This document shows, one piece after another, positions 1 through 8,364 of a DNA stretch of 64,000 nucleotides. The position numbers and the translations under genes are program-made. This DNA comes from Lentzea cavernae (GTDB lineage: Bacteria > Actinomycetota > Actinomycetes > Mycobacteriales > Pseudonocardiaceae), in NCBI RefSeq assembly GCF_014653695.1, contig NZ_BNAR01000006.1, forward strand, positions 476,551-540,550. Direction: 5' to 3'. The notes under the pieces were generated by a model. The model made no database searches. It saw only the letters and a list, made by a program, of their open reading frames with translations, and was not told where the DNA came from. Position 1 is the stretch's first letter. Every line of letters begins with the position of its first letter.

Positions 1-1122
1 GGGAAGCATGCCCTCGTAGTCCACCGACGAGAGTTGACGCACGGCGGCGAGCACGCCGGCGCGCGTCAGGTCCTTGTTGGCGGCGGCCTTCTCCAGGGCG
101 GCCTTGAGCGGGTACGCCCACACCCACCCGGCGGTGTAGCCGTCGTTCGGGGTGACACCGGGCAGTGCCGCGCGCAGCGCCGTGTGGCCGACGGACTCGG
201 TGCTCCACGACTTCCACGGTGCGGACTGCATGTACAGCGCCTTGATCGCGGGGGCGGCCGGCGACTTGAGCAGACCGGGGTTCCACGTCGGCGAGGTGCC
301 GATGAACTTGCCCTTGAAGCCGCGGGCGGCGGCCTGACCGATGATCACGGCGGCGTCGGTCGGGCCGGTCGTGAGGATCACGAGGTCGGGCTTCTTCGAC
401 ACCACCGCGTCGATCGCGCCGCCCTGGTTGTCCTGGCCGGCCGTGGTGGTCACGTTCTCGAACGTCAGCCCGCGCTTCTCGGCCGCGATCTTCGCACCGG
501 CCGCGGCGTCGTCGCCGTAGTCACCGGCGTTGTGCACGGCCATGACGGACTTCACGCCCATCTTCTCGGCGGCGTAGTCGACGGAGTTCATCGACTCCAC
601 GCAGTAGTTCGCGCCGGACTCCAGCACGACCTCCTCGTGGCCCCACAACGAGGTCCACGACGCTGGCACCGACACCATCGGGGTCTTCTCGAGGTCCGGC
701 AGGATCGCGACGGTGGTGGGCGAGCCCAGGGTCTGGGTCAGCGCCAGGACGCTGCCCTTGATCTCCTGGTAGACCTGGTTGTGGATCTGCGGGTTGTACT
801 TGTTGTCCTTGACGTACTTGGTGACGTCGACCTCGTAGCCGCCGATGCCGCCCTTGTCGTTGACGCGCTTCCAGAACGCCTTCTGCGCGTCGGTGATCGG
901 CACGGCCAGCGTCTTGAACGGGCCCTCGGTGAGGTCCGAGATCGTGCCGAGGTAGATGCAGCCCTTGGACTTGTCGACGGCCTCGGGGCACGCCTCCTTG
1001 GTCACGCCCGCGTCGACCTTGATGCCGCCCGCGCCTTCCTGCGGTGCGGCGTCGCCACCACCACGACACGAGGCGAGGAGCAACGCCCCTACGAAGATGA
1101 CTGCGATTCTCTTACCGGACAT
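1..1122 (-). CDS. Branched-chain amino-acid-type ABC transporter substrate-binding lipoprotein (3' end cut by window)
   Basis: Periplasmic-binding-protein type 1 (LivK/Peripla_BP_6) receptor that would deliver substrate to the permeases encoded just upstream. The ATG at 1122 follows GAGGAGAG and opens a lipoprotein signal peptide with lipobox LLLASC, so the mature protein is lipid-anchored on the outer face of the membrane. The frame is open for 374 codons to base 1, so the C-terminus lies outside. Typical family segments are visible (ITDAQKAFWKRVNDKGGIGG near the start of the mature domain, then GDYGDDAAAGAK). It starts 13 nt after the livM stop and is the last gene of the operon. The substrate is not predictable; the acyl-CoA ligase in the operon suggests a carboxylic acid rather than an amino acid (inference). 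Confidence 0.9.
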   Translation of the reverse strand, partial: MSGKRIAVIFVGALLLASCRGGGDAAPQEGAGGIKVDAGVTKEACPEAVDKSKGCIYLGTISDLTEGPFKTLAVPITDAQKAFWKRVNDKGGIGGYEVDVTKYVKDNKYNPQIHNQVYQEIKGSVLALTQTLGSPTTVAILPDLEKTPMVSVPASWTSLWGHEEVVLESGANYCVESMNSVDYAAEKMGVKSVMAVHNAGDYGDDAAAGAKIAAEKRGLTFENVTTTAGQDNQGGAIDAVVSKKPDLVILTTGPTDAAVIIGQAAARGFKGKFIGTSPTWNPGLLKSPAAPAIKALYMQSAPWKSWSTESVGHTALRAALPGVTPNDGYTAGWVWAYPLKAALEKAAANKDLTRAGVLAAVRQLSSVDYEGMLP

Positions 1123-1135
1123 GGGGATTCTCTCC

Positions 1136-2245
1136 TCAGTACGAGAACGGCCAAGTGCGCCAGTAGTTGCGGACGCGGACCCAGATGCCGAACAACCCGC
1201 GTGGCTCGACGATGAGAAACACGATGATGAGCACTCCGTAGAGCACGGCTTCCAGCTGGAAGACCGTGAACACCCCGGTCGCGTCACCACTGATGAACGG
1301 CAGCACCGTGGGCAGTTCCCTGGTGATGCGTGGCAGCAGAGTGATGAAGAGCGCGCCCATGATCGCTCCGGAGATGGTGCCCGCGCCGCCGATGAGCACC
1401 ATCGCGATGTACTGCACTGACAACAGCAGGTTGAACGAGCCGGGGTCGAAGAACCCGTTCACCACGAACAACAACGCGCCCGCGACACCCGCGTAGAACG
1501 AGGACACCGCGAACGCGAGGACCTTGTACCTCGTCAGGTCCACACCGATCACCGACGCCGCCAGGTCCCTGTCCCGCACCGCCGCGAACGCCCGCCCGAC
1601 GCGCGAGCGCACGAGGTTGCGCGCCAGCACGGCGAAGATGACCAGCAGCACGAACATCAGCAGGTAGAGCTGTTGTGCCGCCGTGAACACCGCGTTGTCC
1701 TGGTCGAGGCGCACCCCGAACAGCTCGGGCACGGCCGCGGGCCTGCCGACACCGGGGCCGCCGGTCAGCGACGTCCACTCCCGGAACACGTGCTCTCCCA
1801 GGAAGACCAGTCCCAGCGTCACGATCGCGAGGTAGAGACCGCGCAACCGCACCGCCACCGGCGCCACCAGGACGCCGAAGAGCGCGGCCACCAGACCCGC
1901 GGCCAGCAGCCAGATCGGCAGCGACGTGATGCCGAAGCCGATCACCCGCCCGGTCTCGGGACCGGACAGCGCCGCCGCCGTGTACGCGCCGATCGCGAGG
2001 AAGAACGCGTGGCCCAGCGAGACCTGGCCCGCGTACCCCGTGACGATGTTCAGCCCGATCGCGCCGATCGCCGCCACGAACCCGGTGGCGAGCAGCTGCA
2101 GCAGGTCGTCGGTGATCATGAACGGCATCACCAGGGCCAGCACGAGCAGCCCGCCCGACCACGCGCGTTTGGGACGCGTGTTCAGGAACGCCATGTCCTG
2201 CCCGTAGGAGGTGTACAACTCCGGCCTGCCTTTGAGTCCCTTCAC
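1136..2245 (-). CDS. livM: Branched-chain amino-acid-type ABC transporter permease (LivM family)
   Basis: Integral membrane permease of about 369 residues with roughly nine or ten hydrophobic segments and the LivM hallmark GLNIVTGYAGQVSLGHAFF. The GTG start at 2245 overlaps the livH stop in a GTGA junction, implying translational coupling. An open frame continues far upstream of this GTG but runs through livH in another frame and is not coding. The C-terminus ends FGIWVRVRNYWRTWPFSY. It pairs with LivH to form the translocation path and is energised by LivG/LivF. The assignment to the family is firm; the transported compound is unknown. Confidence 0.93.
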   Translation of the reverse strand: MKGLKGRPELYTSYGQDMAFLNTRPKRAWSGGLLVLALVMPFMITDDLLQLLATGFVAAIGAIGLNIVTGYAGQVSLGHAFFLAIGAYTAAALSGPETGRVIGFGITSLPIWLLAAGLVAALFGVLVAPVAVRLRGLYLAIVTLGLVFLGEHVFREWTSLTGGPGVGRPAAVPELFGVRLDQDNAVFTAAQQLYLLMFVLLVIFAVLARNLVRSRVGRAFAAVRDRDLAASVIGVDLTRYKVLAFAVSSFYAGVAGALLFVVNGFFDPGSFNLLLSVQYIAMVLIGGAGTISGAIMGALFITLLPRITRELPTVLPFISGDATGVFTVFQLEAVLYGVLIIVFLIVEPRGLFGIWVRVRNYWRTWPFSY

Positions 2246-3129
2246 AGTCGCTCCACCTCCTTCTTGCCGAACAGCCCGTACGGTCTGACGAGCAACACGA
2301 GCAGCATCAACGCGTACGGCGCGACCAGCCCGAAGTTCGGGCCGAGCCACGGTGCGAAGTCGTTCTGGTAGGTGCCGAAGAGCGACTCGACGACCCCGAC
2401 CGTGAGCCCGCCGACGACCGCGCCTCCCAGCGACTCCAGGCCGCCGATGATGATCGCGGGCAACGCCTTCAGCGCCACGATCCACAGCTGCTGGTCGACA
2501 CCGGCGCCGGTCGCGACGAACACGCCGGCCAGTGCGGCGAGCCCGCCCGCCAGCGCCCACGACAGCGCGAACACCGATCCGACCGAGACCCCCTGCGCCA
2601 GCGCGACCTCCTGGTCGTAGGCGACCGCACGCATCGCGAGCCCGATCCGGGAGTAGCGGAAGAACACGAACAGCAACGCCGTCACGACCGCGGTCGTCGC
2701 GATCATGACCAGGTACCGCTCCTGCACCTCGGCGCCCAGGAAGCTGACCGTGCTCAGGCCCCACGGGTCGCCGACCTGCCGCACGTCGAGGCCGATGAAC
2801 GCGTTGGTGACGACCCTGACCACCACGTCCACGCCGATGGTGATGATCGCGACCACGAACACCGGTTTGCCGACCATCGGCCGCAGCACCGTGCGTTCCA
2901 CGCCCAGCGCCAGCACCGCGATCACCACGGCGGCCACGACGACCGCCCCGAGGAACGACACCGCGGGCGAGAGGTACGAGACCAGCACGGCGCCCGCCAG
3001 CATGAACGCCGGCTGCGCGAAGCTGATCACCTGCGTCGACTTGTAGATGATCACGAAGCCGAGCGCGAGCAGCGAGTAGATCGACCCGGTGCCGAGGCCT
3101 CGGATCAACGACTGGAGAAACTCATCCAT
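2242..3129 (-). CDS. livH: Branched-chain amino-acid-type ABC transporter permease (LivH family)
   Basis: A 295-residue integral membrane permease beginning MDEFLQSLIRGLGTGSIYSL, the standard LivH N-terminus, with LALGFVIIYKSTQVISFAQP following. I place the start at 3129, where ATGGATGA overlaps the ligase stop by 8 nt; an in-frame start five codons upstream lies deeper in the ligase gene and is less likely. The protein ends LVRPYGLFGKKEVERL and its stop overlaps the livM GTG. Position between the ligase and LivM fits the usual actinobacterial order for this transporter type. Confidence 0.92.
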   Translation of the reverse strand: MDEFLQSLIRGLGTGSIYSLLALGFVIIYKSTQVISFAQPAFMLAGAVLVSYLSPAVSFLGAVVVAAVVIAVLALGVERTVLRPMVGKPVFVVAIITIGVDVVVRVVTNAFIGLDVRQVGDPWGLSTVSFLGAEVQERYLVMIATTAVVTALLFVFFRYSRIGLAMRAVAYDQEVALAQGVSVGSVFALSWALAGGLAALAGVFVATGAGVDQQLWIVALKALPAIIIGGLESLGGAVVGGLTVGVVESLFGTYQNDFAPWLGPNFGLVAPYALMLLVLLVRPYGLFGKKEVERL

Positions 3130-4942
3130 ACATGCTCTCCACAAGATCGTCGAACATCTTGCCCAGGGCGGATCTCTTCACCTTCTGCGTCGCGGTGAGC
3201 TCGCCGTCCTCGTGGTCGAGCTCCTTGGGGAACATCCGGAACTTCTTGATCTGCTCGACCTGGGCGAACTTCCCGTTCACCTCGGTCACGATCCCCTGCA
3301 CCAGTTCCAGGACCTCGGCCTTCTCCGACAGGTCCCGGTAGGTGGTGTAGGTGATCTTGCGCTGCTGGGCCCAGTGGCCGACCGTCTCGTACTCGATGCC
3401 GATCAGCGCGACCAGGAACTTGCGCTGGTCGCCGATCACCACGGCCTCCTTGATGTACGGGGAGGTCTTGAGGGCGTTCTCCAGCTCGGACGGCGAGATG
3501 TTCTTGCCACCGGCGGTGATGATGATGTCCTTCATCCGGTCGGTGATCTTCACGTGCGTGCCGTCGACCCACTCGCCGACGTCACCGGTGTGCAGCCAGC
3601 CGTCGTTCAGCACGCGTTCGGTGGCCTCGGGGTCCTGCCAGTAGCCCGCGAACGTGCCGCCGTGCCTCGTGAGGACCTCGCCGGTCTCCTCGTCGATCCG
3701 GAGCTCGGTGCCGGGCTGCGGTTCGCCGACCGTGCCGACCTTGACCCGCCCAGGACGGTTCCCCGTCGCCACTGCGGTGTTCTCGGTCATGCCGTAGACC
3801 TCGTGCATCGGCACCCCGATGCCCATGAAGAACTTCAGGACGTCCGGCGCGATCGGCGCGGCACCGGACGCCGCGTACCGGACGTGCCGCATGCCGATCC
3901 TGGCCTTCAGCGCCCGGAAGCAGAACAGCCAGCCCAGCGCGTAGAGCATCCGGCTCCGCCCCGTGTGCCGGCCGCCTGTCCGCACGAGCGTCTCGCCGAT
4001 GGTCTCGGCGCGCTCGAGCCAGAACAGGGTGGTCGACCGCTTGAGCCAGGACGCGCTGGAGACGCCGATCTTGACGCCCGCCAGCACCTTCTCCCAGATG
4101 CGCGGAACGCCGAACAGGATCGTCGGCTGCACCTCGCGCAGGTTCGCCTGCACGGTCTCGATCGACTCGGCGAAGTGGACCTGCACACCGCTGGCCGCGC
4201 TGAACCACGTCGTGAAGATCCTTTCGGCGACGTGGCACAACGGCAGGTAGGACAGCGTGACGTCGGCGGAGGACGGCGGTGGCGAGGTGAAACCGCCGCC
4301 CTCCACCAGCACGTGGACGGCGAACTCGACGTTCGCCACGGTGAGCATCGCGCCCTTGGGCGGCCCGGTGGTGCCCGAGGTGTAGATCAACGTCATGACG
4401 TCGCCGGACCCGGTGGCCGCCATGCGGTCCGCGAGCTCGGTCCCGAACTCCTCGCGGTGAGCCGCGCCGAGTGCCAGGAAGTCGTCCCAGGCAAGGAGTT
4501 TCGGGTTGTCGTAGCGGCCCTTGATGCCGCGCGGCTCGACGTAGACGATCCACTCCAGGTCCGGGGTGTCCTCCAGCACGAGCAACGCCTTGTCGACCTG
4601 TTCCTGGTCCTCGGCGATGAGGATCCGCGTGCCGGAGTGGGACAGGAGGTAGGCGACCTCGGACGCCGGGTTCGTGGGGTAGAGCCCGACCGTGATGCCG
4701 CGGGCCGCGACGATGCCGAGGTCGGCGTAGAGCCATTCGCGCCGGTTCTCGGAGTGGATCGCGACCCGTTCGCCCGGCTGCAGGCCGAGTGCGAGCAACG
4801 CGTGCCCGACCAGTTCGACGTTCGACCAGTAGGACGCCCAGCTGACCTCCTGCCAGATGCCGAAGTCCTTGGCACGCAATGCGATCTGGTCGGGCGTCTT
4901 CTCGGCGCGGTCCTTCACGCGCGTCACGACGGTGGTCGTCAT
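3122..4942 (-). CDS. AMP-dependent acyl-CoA synthetase/ligase (long-chain fatty-acid-CoA ligase-like)
   Basis: A 606-residue adenylate-forming enzyme that would activate a carboxylic acid as acyl-AMP and then acyl-CoA. The P-loop-like motif TLIYTSGTTGPPKGAML, the YGMTENTAV motif and the hinge/A8 region HTGDVGEWVDGTHVKITDR...IITAGGKNISP are all present, including the C-terminal catalytic lysine region after the hinge. The ATG at 4942 overlaps the livG stop (ATGA) and its own stop overlaps livH, so it is embedded in the transporter operon. From family knowledge, this arrangement suggests import followed by CoA trapping of an aromatic, branched or fatty acid; the specific acid is inference. Confidence 0.92.
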   Translation of the reverse strand: MTTTVVTRVKDRAEKTPDQIALRAKDFGIWQEVSWASYWSNVELVGHALLALGLQPGERVAIHSENRREWLYADLGIVAARGITVGLYPTNPASEVAYLLSHSGTRILIAEDQEQVDKALLVLEDTPDLEWIVYVEPRGIKGRYDNPKLLAWDDFLALGAAHREEFGTELADRMAATGSGDVMTLIYTSGTTGPPKGAMLTVANVEFAVHVLVEGGGFTSPPPSSADVTLSYLPLCHVAERIFTTWFSAASGVQVHFAESIETVQANLREVQPTILFGVPRIWEKVLAGVKIGVSSASWLKRSTTLFWLERAETIGETLVRTGGRHTGRSRMLYALGWLFCFRALKARIGMRHVRYAASGAAPIAPDVLKFFMGIGVPMHEVYGMTENTAVATGNRPGRVKVGTVGEPQPGTELRIDEETGEVLTRHGGTFAGYWQDPEATERVLNDGWLHTGDVGEWVDGTHVKITDRMKDIIITAGGKNISPSELENALKTSPYIKEAVVIGDQRKFLVALIGIEYETVGHWAQQRKITYTTYRDLSEKAEVLELVQGIVTEVNGKFAQVEQIKKFRMFPKELDHEDGELTATQKVKRSALGKMFDDLVESMYG

Positions 4943-5718
4943 GGCGTCACGCTCTTGTGCTGCTCGCCGAGGTAGGCCCGGATGACGTCGGGGTCCTGCT
5001 GGACCTCGGCGGGTGTGCCGGTGCGGATGGGGCGACCGAAGTCCATGACCATCACGCGGTCGGCGAGGTCCATGACGAGGCCCATGTCGTGCTCCACCAT
5101 GATCATCGGGATGTTGAGCTCCTCGCGCACGTCGAGGATGAACCGGGCCATGTCCTCGGTCTCCTCCACGTTCATGCCCGCGACCGGCTCGTCGAGCAGG
5201 AGCAGCTTCGGTTCCATCGCGAGCGCCCTGCCCAGCTCGACGCGCTTCTGCACGCCGTAGGGCAGCAGGCCGACCGGGAACCGGCGCCACTGCTCCAGCT
5301 CCAGGAAGTCGATGACGCCCTCGACCGCGGCCCTGTTCTCCAGCTCCTCCTTGCGCGCCTTGCCGAGCCAGAAGAACGCCGACAGCGCGCCGTAGCGCAT
5401 GTGGTTGTGACGGCCGAGCATGAGGTTGTCGACGACCGTGAGGTGGGAGAACAGCTCGATGTTCTGGAACGTGCGGGCCATGCCCCGCGCGGCGATGCGG
5501 TGGGGCCGCATGCCGACCAGGTCCTCGTCGCGGAACCGCACGGTGCCCCGCTGCGGCCGGTAGACGCCGCTCAGGACGTTGAAGATGGACGTCTTGCCGG
5601 CGCCGTTCGGGCCGATGATGGCGAAGAGCTCGCCCTCCTCGACGGTGAACGACACCCCGTCGACGGCCACGACGCCGTCGAACGCGAGTCGCACCTCGCT
5701 GACCTCGAGGACGCTCAT
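4939..5718 (-). CDS. livG: ABC transporter ATP-binding protein (LivG family)
   Basis: A 259-residue ATPase. Walker A is GPNGAGKTS, the signature region is unusual (LLPYGVQKRVELGRAL in place of a textbook LSGGQ), Walker B is LLLLDEPVAGM and the switch histidine lies in MVEHDMGLVMDLADR. The ATG at 5718 forms an ATGA overlap with the livF stop; a start three codons upstream is possible but would overlap more. The C-terminal LivG extension is short. It would act as a heterodimer with LivF below the LivH/LivM permease. The altered LSGGQ is common among ligase-linked Liv systems as far as I recall, so I do not treat it as a broken gene. Confidence 0.92.
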   Translation of the reverse strand: MSVLEVSEVRLAFDGVVAVDGVSFTVEEGELFAIIGPNGAGKTSIFNVLSGVYRPQRGTVRFRDEDLVGMRPHRIAARGMARTFQNIELFSHLTVVDNLMLGRHNHMRYGALSAFFWLGKARKEELENRAAVEGVIDFLELEQWRRFPVGLLPYGVQKRVELGRALAMEPKLLLLDEPVAGMNVEETEDMARFILDVREELNIPMIMVEHDMGLVMDLADRVMVMDFGRPIRTGTPAEVQQDPDVIRAYLGEQHKSVTP

Positions 5719-6488
5719 GACAACCACCTCTTCCTGCGCTTGTAGTGCTTGACCGCACGGAACGAGGAGGTGCCGAGACCGAGGTAGAACTCGCGGATGT
5801 CGTCGTCGGCGAGCAGCGCCTGCGCCGGTTTGTCCATGACGACCTTGCCGGTCTCGAGCACGTAGCCGTGGTCGGCGATGGACAGCGCCATGCTGGCGTT
5901 CTGCTCGACCAGCAGGACCGTGGTGCCCTGTTCGTTGATCTTCACGACGAGGTCGCGGATCTGCTGCACGAGCAACGGCGCGAGGCCGAGGCTGGGTTCG
6001 TCCAGCAGCAGGTAGGACGGCTCCGACATCAGCGCCCGCCCGATCGAGAGCATCTGCTGCTCACCACCGGACAGGTAGCCCGCGCTCTGTCTTCGCCTCT
6101 CCAGGAGCCGGGGGAACAGTTCGTAACACCGGTCCAGGTTCTGCTTGAGCCGTTTGGGCCTCGCGTGACCGCCGACCTTGAGGTTCTCCTCGACGGTCAG
6201 TTCGGCCAGGATCCGCCGGCCCTCCAGCGCCTGCTTGATGCCCCGCTCGGCGATCCGCGCCGGTGAGAGGCGGTGGATCGGTTCACCGTCGAGCGTGATC
6301 GAGCCCTTGGTGACCTTGCCGTCGTGCACGTCGAGCAGGCCGCTGAAGGCCCTCATCAACGTCGTTTTCCCAGCTCCGTTGGCCCCGAGAAGGGCCACGA
6401 CCTTGCCCTGGGGCACCTGCAGGCTCACGCCCCGGAGCACCAGCATGACGTCGTCGTAGACAACCTCAAGGTTGTTCGCCTCGAGCAC
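5715..6488 (-). CDS. livF: ABC transporter ATP-binding protein (LivF family)
   Basis: A 257-residue ATPase with Walker A GANGAGKTT, signature YLSGGEQQMLSIGRAL, Walker B LLLDEPSLGLAP and LLVEQNASMALSIAD. It is the first gene of the operon. The GTG start at 6488 is preceded by TAGGAGG about 8 nt upstream, a strong ribosome binding site. It carries a basic C-terminal tail (HYKRRKRWLS), which overlaps the livG start. A palindromic operator candidate lies 23 nt upstream of the start codon, so expression of the entire six-gene operon is probably controlled there. Confidence 0.93.
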   Translation of the reverse strand: MLEANNLEVVYDDVMLVLRGVSLQVPQGKVVALLGANGAGKTTLMRAFSGLLDVHDGKVTKGSITLDGEPIHRLSPARIAERGIKQALEGRRILAELTVEENLKVGGHARPKRLKQNLDRCYELFPRLLERRRQSAGYLSGGEQQMLSIGRALMSEPSYLLLDEPSLGLAPLLVQQIRDLVVKINEQGTTVLLVEQNASMALSIADHGYVLETGKVVMDKPAQALLADDDIREFYLGLGTSSFRAVKHYKRRKRWLS

Positions 6489-6510
6489 CAGCGCCTCCTA
6501 GGGGCCCCTG

Positions 6511-6528
6511 ACATACCGAGCAGTATGT
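6511..6528. promoter_or_regulatory. Inverted repeat, probable repressor operator of the liv/acyl-CoA ligase operon
   Basis: ACATAC at 6511-6516 and GTATGT at 6523-6528 are perfect inverted half-sites separated by 6 bp. A second palindrome, AGGGGCCCCT (6500-6509), sits between it and the ribosome binding site. Spacing and symmetry resemble TetR-family operators of actinobacterial acyl-CoA metabolism genes. No TetR gene is in the window, so the regulator would be encoded elsewhere. The same intergenic region (6489-6702) must also hold the promoter of the divergent SRPBCC gene. Confidence 0.55.
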
Positions 6529-6702
6529 ACCCCTTGAGACTTGGATCACAGAGCAGTTTGACCACTGTGGGCGATTTCGTGATGCGCAGATCGCAAGTGG
6601 TCCAGCACTCTGCGTGACTGTCCTCAGTGGACTTGTTGCCGATGTGTAACAGGGCGTGACACGGGTACTCCGTTGCCGACACCAATCGAAGGAGGAGGTT
6701 TC

Positions 6703-7167
6703 GTGACCACCATTGAGAAGTCGGTGGACGTCCAGGTGCCTGTGAGCACGGCGTACAACCAGTGGACCCAGTTCGAATCCTTCCCGGCGTTCATGGACGG
6801 CGTCGAGAAGATCGACCAGCTCACGCCGACGATGACGCACTGGACCACGAAGATCGGTGGGGTCGTCCGCGAGTTCGACGCGGAGATCACCGAGCAGCAC
6901 CCCGACGAGCGCGTCGCCTGGACCACGGTCGAGGGCCCGTCGCAGGCCGGTGTGGTCACCTTCCACCGGATCGACAACGACACCACGCGGGTCCACCTCC
7001 AGATGGACTACGAGCCGGAGACCCTCACCGAGAAGGCGGGGACCGCGCTCGGCGTGGTCGGCCACCGGATCGAGGGCGACCTCAAGCGGTTCAAGGAGTT
7101 CATCGAGAACCGCGGCACCGAGACCGGCGCGTGGCGTGGCGACGTGACGCCACCGCCCCAGGTCTGA
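6703..7167 (+). CDS. SRPBCC-family (polyketide cyclase/dehydrase-like) protein
   Basis: A 154-residue protein starting at a GTG 6 nt after GGAGGAGG. It begins VTTIEKSVDVQVPVSTAYNQ and continues WTQFESFPAFMDGVEKI, the characteristic START/SRPBCC lipid-binding-fold opening seen in many actinobacterial 'cyclase/dehydrase' proteins. The rest fits: ITEQHPDERVAWTTVEG, then a strand-rich half and a C-terminal helix (GDLKRFKEFIENRG). No signal peptide, so cytoplasmic. Its ligand is unknown. A SigF-like sigma gene starts 12 nt after the stop, suggesting co-transcription and a stress-response setting. Confidence 0.8.
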   Translation: MTTIEKSVDVQVPVSTAYNQWTQFESFPAFMDGVEKIDQLTPTMTHWTTKIGGVVREFDAEITEQHPDERVAWTTVEGPSQAGVVTFHRIDNDTTRVHLQMDYEPETLTEKAGTALGVVGHRIEGDLKRFKEFIENRGTETGAWRGDVTPPPQV

Positions 7168-7179
7168 TCGCGGTGCGCG

Positions 7180-7899
7180 TTGACGCCAGACCAGCACGAG
7201 GCGTTCGAGGAGCTCGCGCGCTCAGCCCGTCACTCGTCTGAGTACTACCTGACGCGTGACCGGCTGGTGCGCGAGTACCTCCCGCTCGCCCGGCACATCG
7301 CCCGCCGCTTCAGCGAACGCGGTGAGCCCATGGAGGACCTGGCGCAGGTGGCGGCCGTCGGGCTGATCAACGCCATCGACCGGTTCGACGTCTCGCGGCA
7401 GACGGACTTCCTGTCCTACGCCGTGCCGACGATCACCGGCGAGGTGCGGCGCCACTTCCGCGACCAGTGCTGGGCGGTGCGCGTGCCCCGCAGGTTGAAG
7501 GAGCTCTGCGACTCGATCGACGGTGCCACCGCCGAGCTGTCGCACAGGACCGGGCGGTCTCCCACTCCCTCCGAGATCGCCCGGCACCTGGGGTTGCCGC
7601 TCAGCGACGTCTACGAGGGCCTGCGCATCGAGAAGAACATCGCGTTCGCACCCCTCGACTCGCTGGAGAGCTCCACGGTCGACGACCCGGCGCTCGAAGG
7701 CGTGGAGATCCACGAGGCCCTGCAGCCCATGCTGCGGGGCCTTCCCCGACGTGAGCGGACCATCGTGGTCCTGCGGTTCTTCGGCCGGCTCACCCAGACC
7801 GAGATCGCCCGGCGCGTGGGGATCTCCCAGATGCACGTGTCACGGCTGCTCACCAAGTCACTGGAGCAGTTGCGGCACGACCTGCTGGCGGAGGAGTGA
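7180..7899 (+). CDS. RNA polymerase sigma factor, SigB/SigF/SigG family
   Basis: A 239-residue sigma-70 factor of the group 3 stress/sporulation type. Region 2 is present (EYLPLARHIARRFSERGEPM, DLAQVAAVGLINAIDRFD, then TITGEVRRHFRDQCWAVRVP), region 3 follows (ELSHRTGRSPTPSEIARHLG) and region 4 ends with a helix-turn-helix (LTQTEIARRVGISQMHVSRL). The TTG at 7180 is the only upstream in-frame start before a stop and gives a normal N-terminus, but a weak ribosome binding site makes it uncertain. A STAS antagonist-type protein is encoded 3.3 kb downstream, but no anti-sigma kinase gene is visible. Confidence 0.9.
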   Translation: MTPDQHEAFEELARSARHSSEYYLTRDRLVREYLPLARHIARRFSERGEPMEDLAQVAAVGLINAIDRFDVSRQTDFLSYAVPTITGEVRRHFRDQCWAVRVPRRLKELCDSIDGATAELSHRTGRSPTPSEIARHLGLPLSDVYEGLRIEKNIAFAPLDSLESSTVDDPALEGVEIHEALQPMLRGLPRRERTIVVLRFFGRLTQTEIARRVGISQMHVSRLLTKSLEQLRHDLLAEE

Positions 7900-7941
7900 A
7901 ATGAACGAGCGGGAATGTCCGGTTCTGGCGATACTCATCTC

Positions 7942-8364
7942 ATGAACCGGTTGCGGTGGCCCCAGAAGCTGGCGCTCGGCACTGGCGCGCTGCTCGTGCT
8001 GTGGGGAGTGGCCGGATTCTTCGTGACCGGCTTCTCCGGGTTCGCCGCCGAGTCCGAGACCTGGATCCTCTGGTTGCGCGTCAACCCGTTGCAGAACGTC
8101 ATCCACCTCGTCCTCGGTGCCGCGCTCCTGCTCTCCGCTCCGCGCCTGAAGGCGTTGAGCGGAACAGCACTGCTGGTGGCGGTGCTGTTCCTCGTGATGT
8201 TCGGACTCGGTCTCGCCCGCTACGACGACCAGGTCGTGAACTTCCTCAACGTCAACCCCGGCAGCAACGCGCTGCACTTCATCGCCGGGTTCGCCGCACT
8301 GGCGGCCGCGCAGGGCGCCGCGTGGTGCCGCCAGTGCGACCGGGCCGCGCTCAAGCCTGCCTGA
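7942..8364 (+). CDS. DUF4383 four-helix membrane protein
   Basis: A 140-residue protein with four hydrophobic segments (about residues 8-28, 46-64, 73-93 and 112-132). The repeated motif VNPLQNVIHLVLGAALL and VNPGSNALHFIAGFAAL is the DUF4383 signature as I recognise it. It ends with a soluble CRQCDRAALKPA tail. It lies 42 nt after the sigma gene on the same strand and its end overlaps the convergent topoisomerase gene by 14 nt. Function of the family is unknown. Confidence 0.8.
   Translation: MNRLRWPQKLALGTGALLVLWGVAGFFVTGFSGFAAESETWILWLRVNPLQNVIHLVLGAALLLSAPRLKALSGTALLVAVLFLVMFGLGLARYDDQVVNFLNVNPGSNALHFIAGFAALAAAQGAAWCRQCDRAALKPA

Noticed and set aside
3089..4975. 628-codon plus-strand open frame opposite the acyl-CoA ligase
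   Set aside because: Antisense shadow created by high G+C; the ligase motifs are on the minus strand.
7901..7945. A 14-codon frame after the sigma gene (MNERECPVLAILIS)
   Set aside because: Too short and lacking attenuator-type features; it overlaps the ATG of the DUF4383 gene only by chance.
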